Source: Hazenella coriacea | GTDB lineage: Bacteria > Bacillota > Bacilli > Thermoactinomycetales > Thermoactinomycetaceae | Length of the DNA: 64,000 nt | Direction of reading: 5' to 3' | NCBI RefSeq assembly: GCF_004341825.1 | Contig: NZ_SMAG01000002.1 | Location: 496,001-560,000, forward strand | Shown: in pieces, positions 57,040 to 64,000 of the stretch | Layout of the letters: every line of letters begins with the position of its first letter | Position numbering within the stretch: the stretch's first letter is position 1 | Translations under genes and position numbers: made by a program | Notes under the pieces: generated by a model | The model's input: the letters and a program-made list of their open reading frames with translations, nothing else | Told to the model about the DNA's origin: nothing | Databases searched by the model: none

Positions 57040-57792
57040 TTGAGTGGAGATAGGAAATCGACTGTAAGGGCCGTTGAGCGAGCATTAGATATCCTGATGT
57101 GTTTTGTTCAGAAGCCACAGCTCGGTATGATGGAGATTGCAGAAAATACAGGACTCAACAAAAGTACTGTTTTCCGTCTATTGGGTACATTAGAAGAAAA
57201 GGGATTTGTCCAACGAGATCCATATACCGAGAAATATCAACTTGGTTTTCGGATTTGGGAGCTCTCTACAAATATCGATCATTCTAGTGATCCAGCTGTT
57301 TTATTTTTACCTGAGATGGAACGTTTACGAGATGAATTAGATGAAACGATTAGCCTGTATATTCGTGATGGGTTTGAACGAATTCGTATTCAAGCTGTCG
57401 AGAGTCGTCAAGCGATTCGTCGAGTTGCACCGATTGGTGTGAGGTTGCCACTTTCAGTTGGCGCTTCTAGCAAAGTCTTAATGGCTTATGCAGATGAACT
57501 GACGTTAAAGGAAGTACTTCATGATCCGATGTGGCCTGAGGGTATTGATCAAAAGGTGTATATTTCTCAGTTGGCTCAAATCAAAAAGGATGGTTATGCG
57601 ATTAGTGTAGAGGAACGAGAAGCGGGTACAGCTGCCATTTCCGTACCAGTATTTTCTTCAACATCACGACGATTGGTTGTTGCTCTTGCGGTCTCGGGAC
57701 CTGTATCCAGAATGAATGTCAAACAAATGACCCAATTTGTCCCTTGCTTAATTCAATCGGCGGAGCGAATGGGTAAAATGATCAGAGACTAA
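57040..57792 (+). CDS. IclR-family transcriptional regulator
   Basis: 250-residue regulator. An N-terminal winged HTH (MMEIAENTGLNKSTVFRLLGTLEEKGF) covers about 15-75, and the C-terminal effector domain starts near 85 (YQLGFRIWEL, VGASSKVLMAYA, AISVPVFS). TTG 57040 is chosen because CGGAGGG is 9 bases upstream; ORF reading also opens at 56974. The acyl-CoA ligase gene that follows is a plausible target, since IclR proteins often control acyl or aromatic acid metabolism. Confidence 0.88.
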   Translation: MSGDRKSTVRAVERALDILMCFVQKPQLGMMEIAENTGLNKSTVFRLLGTLEEKGFVQRDPYTEKYQLGFRIWELSTNIDHSSDPAVLFLPEMERLRDELDETISLYIRDGFERIRIQAVESRQAIRRVAPIGVRLPLSVGASSKVLMAYADELTLKEVLHDPMWPEGIDQKVYISQLAQIKKDGYAISVEEREAGTAAISVPVFSSTSRRLVVALAVSGPVSRMNVKQMTQFVPCLIQSAERMGKMIRD

Positions 57793-57808
57793 TATTTTAG
57801 ATATGGGG

Positions 57809-57840
57809 AGAGAGGAGAAAATTCAAAACCTCTCTTTTTT
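57809..57840 (+). terminator. Terminator of the IclR gene
   Basis: AGAGAGG/CCTCTCT stem followed by six T. Confidence 0.8.
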
Positions 57841-58102
57841 ATGTGTAAATTTCCCGATCGAATATAGAATTGTATTTCGAATTAAAATAGATATATATTT
57901 TATTTAAATAAAAAAGTAAATTCGTTATTGAATGAGACTAGGGAAGCTTTTTATATTTGTTTATTCATGTTTTATAAGGTTTTAAAGCTATATTGCGAGA
58001 GTCCCTAATTTTAAAATATAGTTTATATGTTAAAATAATTGATAGGTATTTTCATTTAGAAGCAAATTTTGCAAAGCATATGAGGCGAAAGGGTGAGTCA
58101 TA
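57841..58102 (+). other. AT-rich leader region of the acyl-CoA ligase gene
   Basis: The terminator and the AT-rich spacer together make a gap of about 310 bases. I see no gene; promoter-like AT-rich strings are many and cannot be ranked by eye. Confidence 0.5.
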
Positions 58103-59605
58103 TTGTATACGCTGGGGCAAATTTTAAAGCACAGGACTTATTTAACTCCTGAGCTTGAGGGGCTAGTAGGTCCTACACAACGCTTTACATATAAAGAATA
58201 TAATAATCGTGTCAATCATCTGGCGCATTATTTACTAAGTCTACAAGTAAAGCGGGGAGATCGTGTTGTTATTTTATGCACCACGAATTTTTGGAATCCT
58301 ATGATTTTATTTGCTGCAGCGAAGATTGGGGCCATTGCAGTTCCATTAAATTGGAGACTGAACTCCCGAGAGCTGGTTCCTTTTATTGAAGATGCTAAAC
58401 CCAAGGTGCTTTTTTATGATGAAGAATTTGGAGATGTTTTATCTCATCTAAAACAAGCTTCTTATTTGGAGAGATCTGTCCGAGTGGGTCAAGGCGAAGA
58501 AATAGATCCTGTATTTGAACAATTTATTGTTACAGGACCTGATACAGAGCCTGAAGTAGAGATTCATGCAGATGATCCAGTTGTACTCGCATATACCTCA
58601 GGCACAACGGATACCCCTAAAGGTGTATTATTGAGTCATAGTAACTTTTACAGTGCTTCAGCTTATATCTCAGTATCTTTAGGAACAAGCCAAGGCGGCA
58701 AGTATTTATTTTGTTCTCCGTTATTCCATAGTAGTGGTCTAAATAGTTTGGTGTCAGCTGTTGTACAGGGAAAAACAGTCGTGTGTATGCCGAGATTTCA
58801 TCCGGAAAAAGTGTGGGATATCATTGAGCGAGAGCGGATCACGATTGTTTATGGAGCACCGATTATATTAAAAATGATGCTCTCTACTTTTAAAAATAGA
58901 GAACGGGATCTCAGTCAATTGCAGATGGTTTTTAGTGGTGGAACTTTTTTGCCTCAAGAATTAATAGATGAATATTTCAATATAGGAATTCCGCTCTCCA
59001 ATGTATATGGTGCAACTGAATTTACAGGAGCTATATCAGTTTGGTCTCCAGTCATGGGAATGGAGAAGAGTGGTTCTGTAGGAAAAGTTGTGAATGGTGA
59101 GTTTAAAATTGTTGATCCAGAGACTAAGAAAGAGCTAGCTATAGGCGAAACTGGTGAAATTGCTTTAAAGAGCCCCTCTGTTTTTTTAGGGTATTGGGAG
59201 AATAGTGAAGCCACTCATCGGGTTAAACAAGATGGATGGTTATACACAGGTGATGCTGGTTATGTGGATTCAGATGGCTTTCTTTATATTGTAGATCGAT
59301 ATAAGGAAGCGATCCGGTTCGCTCTTGAAACCGTTTACCCTTCAGAAGTAGAAAAGGTAATAAAACGTATAGAAGCAGTACAAGATGTAGCATTGGTTGG
59401 GATTTCAGATCCAAACTTGGGTGAAATTCCTCGTGCTTATGTTGAGTTGAAAGAAGGAGCATCACTCTCAGAGCAAGATGTACTCTCTTATTGTCATGAG
59501 CGTATGGCTAGATTTAAGGTTCAAGAAGTTACGTTCATCGATGAGCTTCCTCGCAATGGTGCGGGAAAGATCCTGAAAAGATTTCTTCGTGATCTCGATA
59601 GCTAG
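58103..59605 (+). CDS. Acyl-CoA synthetase (AMP-forming, ANL superfamily)
   Basis: 500-residue adenylating enzyme. The P-loop is LAYTSGTTDTPKGVLLSH, A5 is VYGATE, A7 LYTGDAGYVDSDGFLYIVDR, and A10 has the catalytic Lys in PRNGAGKILKRFL. It activates a carboxylic acid with ATP and CoA. Length fits medium- or long-chain fatty acid or aromatic acid ligases of the FadD/MenE group. TTG 58103 follows AAAGGGTGA. It is 310 bases downstream of the IclR gene. Confidence 0.88.
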   Translation: MYTLGQILKHRTYLTPELEGLVGPTQRFTYKEYNNRVNHLAHYLLSLQVKRGDRVVILCTTNFWNPMILFAAAKIGAIAVPLNWRLNSRELVPFIEDAKPKVLFYDEEFGDVLSHLKQASYLERSVRVGQGEEIDPVFEQFIVTGPDTEPEVEIHADDPVVLAYTSGTTDTPKGVLLSHSNFYSASAYISVSLGTSQGGKYLFCSPLFHSSGLNSLVSAVVQGKTVVCMPRFHPEKVWDIIERERITIVYGAPIILKMMLSTFKNRERDLSQLQMVFSGGTFLPQELIDEYFNIGIPLSNVYGATEFTGAISVWSPVMGMEKSGSVGKVVNGEFKIVDPETKKELAIGETGEIALKSPSVFLGYWENSEATHRVKQDGWLYTGDAGYVDSDGFLYIVDRYKEAIRFALETVYPSEVEKVIKRIEAVQDVALVGISDPNLGEIPRAYVELKEGASLSEQDVLSYCHERMARFKVQEVTFIDELPRNGAGKILKRFLRDLDS

Positions 59606-59630
59606 ATCACCCATAGGCCAGTCATAGAAG

Positions 59631-59666
59631 ATCAGACACCATCAGGATGAGGTGGTGTCCGATTTT
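59631..59666 (+). terminator. Rho-independent terminator
   Basis: GACACCATC and GAGGTGGTGTC pair around a short loop, followed by GATTTTT. It lies between the ligase and a convergent small gene. Confidence 0.75.
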
Positions 59667-59670
59667 TGCA

Positions 59671-59859
59671 CTACTTTACATCGTGACCAAATTGTCCTTC
59701 AAGAAGTTGTTTGATTTTAGAGCTTTGTGTTCGATGCCATTCATCATGATGATCCTTAAAAGAACGATAACATTCTTGTAAAGCTAATTGGATGGTTGCA
59801 CAATCTTCAGCAGAAAAAACCTTGACATACTCATCATCTGTCAAATGATGATCGCTCAT
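59671..59859 (-). CDS. Small acidic hypothetical protein
   Basis: 62-residue soluble protein, His- and Asp-rich at its start (SDHHLTDDEY) and helical after. ATG 59859 has AAAGGGG at 8 bases. No family recognised. Single gene. Confidence 0.6.
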   Translation of the reverse strand: MSDHHLTDDEYVKVFSAEDCATIQLALQECYRSFKDHHDEWHRTQSSKIKQLLEGQFGHDVK

Positions 59860-60406
59860 TTCGTTCACCCCTTTGTAGTATTGTAGACAAAAAATAATAG
59901 AAGTATTTAATCAAAAACCTTCTTGAAAATCGGGAATGACTTTCGCTGAGAGATGTTCATTAAACTTTTATTATTTACCCAATTATAAAAGATTTACTAA
60001 ATGAATCTTGATAGATAAAGTGATTAGTCTCTTCTAAGGAGATGACTAGATTGGGATTGCTTTATTATTTTCTACTGTTCCATTTTTGTTCTTGAAAGAA
60101 AAAAGGAAGAGTAGTAAAATATATAATTCAAAGGTTGATTTTATTTTTTCATATAAACCTTAGTTAGCTTTTTTAAATCCGATGATTTTTTGACGATGAT
60201 CTTATGTATTTCAGGCTTTTTTATGGAAAATATACAGAAAATTTATATGAACCTTACGAATCATCTGCGATAATAAAGCTATAGTTTTTGAAGGTGATCA
60301 TAGACGTGGATGTTGAGTGGAATCGCTTTCAGTAAATGAGGAATGTATGAATTTTTATAGGATAATACTACATAACATAAACGGATGTACAAAGGAGATG
60401 GTTAAG
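59860..60406 (+). other. Intergenic stretch of about 540 bases
   Basis: AT-rich, with no gene, hairpin or repeat copy that I can support. It must hold the promoters of the small leftward gene and the rightward VOC gene. Confidence 0.5.
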
Positions 60407-60769
60407 ATGAACAAAGTTGTTCATTTTGAACTTCACGCTCCTCATCCAGAGCGAGCCGTCCGGTTTTATGAGAGCGTATTTGGATGGAGAGTAGAGCAAA
60501 CACCAGATAATCAAGATGTGTGGACTGTGCAGTCGGGATCAAGTTCTTCAAGATGTAGAGGAAATATTTATCGATCTCATGAACAACCTTCCTCAGATGT
60601 AAATTCGATTGAGGTCGCTTCGATCGAGGAGTATGCAAAAAAGATCTCTCAACATGGGGGCGAAATGGTGGTTTCTAAAGTAGAGCTTCCAGGAACAGGC
60701 TACTTAGCCTATTGTTTAGATGTAGAGAAAAATTTATTTGGGATGTTGGAAAGAACCATCTCTTTATAA
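60407..60769 (+). CDS. VOC-family protein
   Basis: 120-residue VOC protein. VVHFELHAPHPERAVRFYESVFGW is the first motif with a metal-site His, and TGYLAYCLDVEKNLFGMLE supplies the last strand. ATG 60407 follows AAAGGAG at 9 bases; the more upstream ATG at 60317 would add 30 residues with no site. Function not predictable. Confidence 0.83.
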   Translation: MNKVVHFELHAPHPERAVRFYESVFGWRVEQTPDNQDVWTVQSGSSSSRCRGNIYRSHEQPSSDVNSIEVASIEEYAKKISQHGGEMVVSKVELPGTGYLAYCLDVEKNLFGMLERTISL

Positions 60770-60774
60770 TGAAG

Positions 60775-60803
60775 CCTATCTCCGAAATCGAGATAGGTTT
60801 TTA
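60775..60803 (+). terminator. Rho-independent terminator
   Basis: CCTATCTC/GAGATAGG stem followed by TTTTTATTTT. Confidence 0.9.
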
Positions 60804-60894
60804 TTTTAGGATAATTGATTGAACCTCTCTGAAACCATTTCTTTTTGACTTCCAAAGAGCAGATAAGACTTTCTCAAAGATCATAACTTCCTAT

Positions 60895-61530
60895 TCATGC
60901 ATTGATTAGTAAAAGGATTCCTGCAATGCTCATTAGCCAAGAAAGAGTGGAGCCTGAGTTTTCTACTATTTTTTTACGTAATTTCTCCAATGGAGCTTGC
61001 ATCCTTTTTTGAAAAGTATGGTGTAATATGATCAAAATAATGGAGGGTAATACCATGATAAAGTTATAGCCAGCTAGAATTGTAACCGACTCCATCATAG
61101 GTAATTGGTTGGAAGTCATGATTCCAATCGCAGCAAAATAAGGCAATGCGGTTCCAACCTCTATGATCCCAGTTGTCAAACCAAGTATTATCATGGCAAG
61201 TATACTTTTGTTTTTGGGTTTACGGGGTTCTGATGTACTTTTTGTAGGTACAAAAAAGCTGCCAATTAACAAGCCAAGTCCGGCAAAAGTCATCAGTTGA
61301 TTATTGTTACCAAAGTGGGTGATTGCCTGAAACACTTTGTCCATACCAAGCATCAATAAGATACCAACTATAAAATAAAACACTGAAACGGTCAGCAGAT
61401 AAATGAGTAATCGGCGGGTTGATCTTTCACTTGCTGAAAGTAACATATAAACCGTTACACCAATGGTTGTTGGACTGAGAGTATCCAAGATTGATAAAGC
61501 TCCTATTGAAATCAGTAATTCTGTAGTCAT
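60895..61530 (-). CDS. GAP/Sap-type six-helix membrane protein
   Basis: 211-residue integral membrane protein with six predicted helices and a basic cytoplasmic loop around 95-108 (TKSTSEPRKPKNK). The start LLISIGALSILDTLSPTTIG and the later GIIEVGTALPYFAAIG fit the GAP family (related to LysE-type exporters), known in mycobacteria for lipid export. It is 16 bases downstream of a MerR regulator gene, which probably controls it. Exported substrate unknown. Confidence 0.78.
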   Translation of the reverse strand: MTTELLISIGALSILDTLSPTTIGVTVYMLLSASERSTRRLLIYLLTVSVFYFIVGILLMLGMDKVFQAITHFGNNNQLMTFAGLGLLIGSFFVPTKSTSEPRKPKNKSILAMIILGLTTGIIEVGTALPYFAAIGIMTSNQLPMMESVTILAGYNFIMVLPSIILIILHHTFQKRMQAPLEKLRKKIVENSGSTLSWLMSIAGILLLINA

Positions 61531-61546
61531 CAGTCCTCTTTCCCCC

Positions 61547-62284
61547 TCATCTGTTTTTTAAATAGATTTCGAATGCTTTCTCAATGAATTGTAAAAATTC
61601 TGTATCCAACGGGTAAAATCCAACTTTTTTTGAGTGCTCTGATGACTTTCTTACTTCCCAAAATTTCTCCAGAAACTCTTCATTATCTCCATAAGTTTCT
61701 CTTGCTTTTTCATCCATTCTTTGGATGATCTGTTGTACTTCAGGTGAATCAACCCCTTTTGACATATTTCTTTTTAATTGAGCGATTAATGATACCCATT
61801 CAAGCGTATCTGGATCTCCGCGGTTTATATTGGGGAGAAGGTCAAGTAACTTTTGATCTTCTTGAAATAATTGACTACGATATATTTCCCGTTTATCAAG
61901 ATTACTTTGATATAAATGGATCATTTTAGAAATGTTGTTCAGGTCAATTTTTCCTTCAATTTTATATTCATTCAATAATCCATGTAACGACCTTTCTATT
62001 TCTTCAAGTTTGTTCTTTTCTTGTAGGACGTAGTTTAGTTGATTTTGTAACACAATAGGCCAATCATTACTTTGATCTGACAACATAACCTTTATTTCTT
62101 GCAGGCTAAATCCTAACGTTTTTAAAAATTGGATTTCCTGCAATTTCTTTAATTCCTTTTTTCCATATAATCTGTGTCCTCCTTCTGTTTTGCCTGCTGG
62201 GGTGAGCAACCCAATATGATCATAATGACGCATCGTTCTTACAGTAATCCCAGTTTGTTTTGACACTTCTTTAATAGAAATCAT
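61547..62284 (-). CDS. MerR-family transcriptional regulator
   Basis: 245-residue regulator. The MerR HTH is at the N-terminus (SKQTGITVRTMRHYDHIGLL), with TEGGHRLYGKKELKKLQEI as the wing; a coiled coil follows. The C-terminal 130 residues resemble the TipAS-like ligand domain and lack Cys that would suggest a metal sensor. It is co-transcribed with the GAP gene. The exact start is uncertain: ATG 62284 is protein-like, while ATG 62299 and two GTG codons lie closer to GGAGA. Confidence 0.82.
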   Translation of the reverse strand: MISIKEVSKQTGITVRTMRHYDHIGLLTPAGKTEGGHRLYGKKELKKLQEIQFLKTLGFSLQEIKVMLSDQSNDWPIVLQNQLNYVLQEKNKLEEIERSLHGLLNEYKIEGKIDLNNISKMIHLYQSNLDKREIYRSQLFQEDQKLLDLLPNINRGDPDTLEWVSLIAQLKRNMSKGVDSPEVQQIIQRMDEKARETYGDNEEFLEKFWEVRKSSEHSKKVGFYPLDTEFLQFIEKAFEIYLKNR

Positions 62285-62502
62285 GTGAAACACCACCATT
62301 CTCCTTTATGGTAACTAAAAATTATTATACAAAATGACGTAACGTCACTTTCAAGGGTCAACTTAAAAATTTTCTATTCAGTACTTTTTATCAACTGGAT
62401 TTTGTGACCAAGTGGAAGGATCTTAGATGAGTTAAGACTATACTTGGGATTTTAAAGTGGGGGGTGCTCCATATAGAGAAAATCTCAAATGGAGCAAGCT
62501 TG

Positions 62503-63252
62503 TTATTTTGAGTGTGGGCTATCAATCGATTCGATTAATGTATGTAATTCGACTTCTGACAATTCACGATAACTGCCTAAGGGTAACGAAGGGTCTAATT
62601 GGAGAGACCCCATTTGGATTCGTTGAAGGTAGATCACTTCTTTTTCTACGGCTTGGAACATTCGCTTGACTTGGTGGAATTTCCCTTCATAAATGGTCAA
62701 CTCAATTTCAGAGATCGGTGCAGAGTGGAGAATGGTTAATTCACCAGGTAAAGTATGATAACCATCTTCTAAAATAACGCCTTTCCGAAAGATATGTATA
62801 TCCTCTTCGGTCACTTCCCCTTTCACTTTGGCAAAGTAGCGCTTAGGAACCTGCTTTTTGGGTGAAAGTAAACGATGAGATAATTTACCGTCATTAGTGA
62901 GTAGTAAGAGACCTTCCGTATCTTTATCTAATCGCCCCACAGGAAAAGGATCAAACAAACGGTACTCTTCATCAAGTAAATCGACAACTACATGTTCACG
63001 TAGATCTTCAGTGGCAGAAATGACCCCTTGTGGTTTATTCATCATCAAGTAAACAAACTCACGATAAAAAATCTGTTCCCCATTGACAATGATTGGGTCT
63101 TGGTTAGGATCGACTTGTGTACCAGGATCCGTAATATGAACCCCATTCACAGTGACGACCCATGATCGCATTGATTTTTTGATCTCTTTGCGTGAGCCAA
63201 AGCCTAAGTGGGCTAGGATTTTGTCTAGTCGTAATCTCTTTTTTTCTCCCAA
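62503..63252 (-). CDS. RsuA/RluB-family pseudouridine synthase
   Basis: 249-residue enzyme. An S4 domain (3-60, LRLDKILAHLGFGSRKEIKK) precedes the catalytic domain with the family Asp in VGRLDKDTEGLLLLTNDG and the C-terminal YEGKFHQVKRMF. It isomerises a uridine in rRNA; RsuA acts on 16S position 516 and RluB/RluF on 23S, and I cannot separate them. TTG 63252 is preceded by AAGGAGGCG. An inverted pair TGCTCCAT/ATGGAGCA lies at 62464-62492, beyond its 3' end. Confidence 0.9.
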   Translation of the reverse strand: MGEKKRLRLDKILAHLGFGSRKEIKKSMRSWVVTVNGVHITDPGTQVDPNQDPIIVNGEQIFYREFVYLMMNKPQGVISATEDLREHVVVDLLDEEYRLFDPFPVGRLDKDTEGLLLLTNDGKLSHRLLSPKKQVPKRYFAKVKGEVTEEDIHIFRKGVILEDGYHTLPGELTILHSAPISEIELTIYEGKFHQVKRMFQAVEKEVIYLQRIQMGSLQLDPSLPLGSYRELSEVELHTLIESIDSPHSK

Positions 63253-63495
63253 GTGATTCGCCTCCTTCAGGGATCTTAATGAGCCTATTGTGACATGAGC
63301 GACTTAACTATTCAAGCAAGGGCGACATGAATCCATGATCGATCCTATTTATTGATGAGTAGAAACTTGATCACCTGAAATGACCTTGTACATGATTTTC
63401 ATCCATGATCCATTCCTTTCTGAAATCCCATGTTGCAATATTTCCAATCATATGAGGGTATTGTGAAGTATACAAGTTTAGGAGGGAGCTTTTAC

Positions 63496-63755
63496 ATGGA
63501 AATACCTAAGTACCCAAGAATGAATCAGGAATTAACTCCAGGACAAATCAATCAACTAACCCATATTGTGTTTGGAGGAAAAAACGAAACAATACATGAC
63601 CAGAAATTTGATTGCATTTTTGTTTTTGGTGGTACTCATCCAGGATGTTGGCAATTGTCTATGGAGAATATCTTCGTATTTATTACTATGGTCAAAAAGG
63701 GGATATCGAACCGCTAGAATCTCCAATTGAAGGGATCCATTTGCGTTATAAATAA
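63496..63755 (+). pseudogene. YdcF-family remnant with a central deletion
   Basis: Two pieces of one YdcF/DUF218-type protein in different frames. The first (63496-about 63650) starts at ATG with AGGAGGGAG upstream and reads LTPGQINQLTHIVFGG, then DCIFVFGGTHPGCWQ, the N-terminal strand and motif of the family. The second, starting near 63645 in another frame, reads LAIVYGEYLRIYYYGQKGDI and ends at TAA 63753-63755, like a family C-terminus. A family protein is about 200 residues; some 110-130 central residues are missing and the frame has shifted. Confidence 0.62.
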
Positions 63756-63880
63756 TTTAAGGATAGGACAGAAAATACTTAATCATTCGACTAAATTATA
63801 GTATTATATAGAGAATATCCCTTCTCCTGCCGAGTTTCCTTTTTATGTTACGGAACAACATTCAAGAAGGAGACCTTTAT

Positions 63881-64000
63881 ATGATTACTGATCACGGAAG
63901 AAATCATAAAGAAGTCAAGTTAGAGCATGGAAATTTGCATGTTTTTGCTAATGATGAAGTATTTGCTAGCTTAGAAAATAAAGTGTATGAAATGGCAGAT
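63881..64000 (+). CDS. rtcB: Partial gene, probable RtcB-family RNA ligase
   Basis: The window cuts this gene after 40 codons. AAGGAG (63867-63872) is 8 bases before ATG 63881. The visible start, with HGNLHVFANDEVFASLE and KVYEMAD, resembles the N-terminus of the short RtcB-like 3'-phosphate RNA ligases. No catalytic residues are within the window, so the call is tentative. Confidence 0.5.
   Translation, partial: MITDHGRNHKEVKLEHGNLHVFANDEVFASLENKVYEMAD

Noticed and set aside
62457-62669. 70-codon plus-strand ORF overlapping the RsuA-family gene
   Set aside because: Mostly antisense to a conserved enzyme; start region belongs to an inverted pair, not to a gene.

Overview
The window comes from a low-GC Gram-positive bacterium of the order Bacillales. 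Ribosome binding sites are strong (AAGGAGG-like), about a dozen genes start with TTG, and many neighbours match Bacillus gene families and local order (gcvH-yusG, ytqA-ytqB, yfkK, udk, pckA, pdhABCD, citB, murG). A Thermoactinomycetaceae-type genome is my best guess, but this is inference. I saw no rRNA, tRNA, CRISPR array, prophage or insertion sequence. Most of the window reads as core chromosome.

Layout. 1-4.3 kb: a TPP riboswitch facing left out of the window, an RluA pseudouridine synthase, a secreted lipase-like hydrolase, an unusual SDR and a small membrane protein. 4.5-12 kb: a class A penicillin-binding protein with a C-terminal FN3-like domain, a YkvI-type membrane protein coupled to a degenerate PlsY-like protein, DUF2797, Yip1 and metallo-beta-lactamase-fold proteins. 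12-17 kb: a leftward hydrolase, then a complete cobalamin unit consisting of promoter, B12 riboswitch, terminator, BtuF-like, BtuC-like and BtuD-like genes and a PduO adenosyltransferase. 17-24 kb: an ArsC/Spx-like protein, a secreted protein with an internal duplication, a MerR-methyltransferase fusion divergent from a pyruvate oxidase-like enzyme, AIM24 and a secreted 5'-nucleotidase. 24-34 kb: peroxiredoxin, thioredoxin-like protein, GcvH, YusG, DUF3050, uridine kinase, PEP carboxykinase with CcpN-like operators, an S1-domain protein, MurG and YtqB/YtqA. 34-45 kb: a lipoprotein, a GNAT/nitrilase pair split by one in-frame amber codon, the pyruvate dehydrogenase genes, a thioesterase and YfkK. 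45-54 kb: DUF309, YdcF, a nucleotidyltransferase/XRE pair that looks like a toxin-antitoxin module, Tpx, ThpR, a dicarboxylate symporter, an orphan degenerate ABC ATPase and an ABC exporter. 54-64 kb: aconitase, an IclR regulator, an acyl-CoA ligase, VOC proteins, a MerR/GAP operon, an RsuA-family pseudouridine synthase, a YdcF-family pseudogene and the start of a probable rtcB.

The most distinctive non-coding signal is a family of about 130-bp interspersed intergenic repeats. They have a GATGTTTCTCTG...CAGAGAAACATC hairpin, then GACCCGACGGGATYTGGATC, then an AT-rich tail. I find at least nine full or truncated copies in both orientations, one of them between pdhB and pdhC. Other points for a second look are the nucleotidyltransferase/XRE pair, the amber-split GNAT/nitrilase gene, the hairpin that buries the yusG ribosome binding site, and enzyme-family members lacking expected catalytic motifs (PlsY-like, SDR, ABC ATPase).

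Metabolically the window holds the PDH-to-aconitase entry to the TCA cycle, gluconeogenic PckA, pyruvate oxidase, cobalamin uptake and activation, and several thiol-based peroxide defences.
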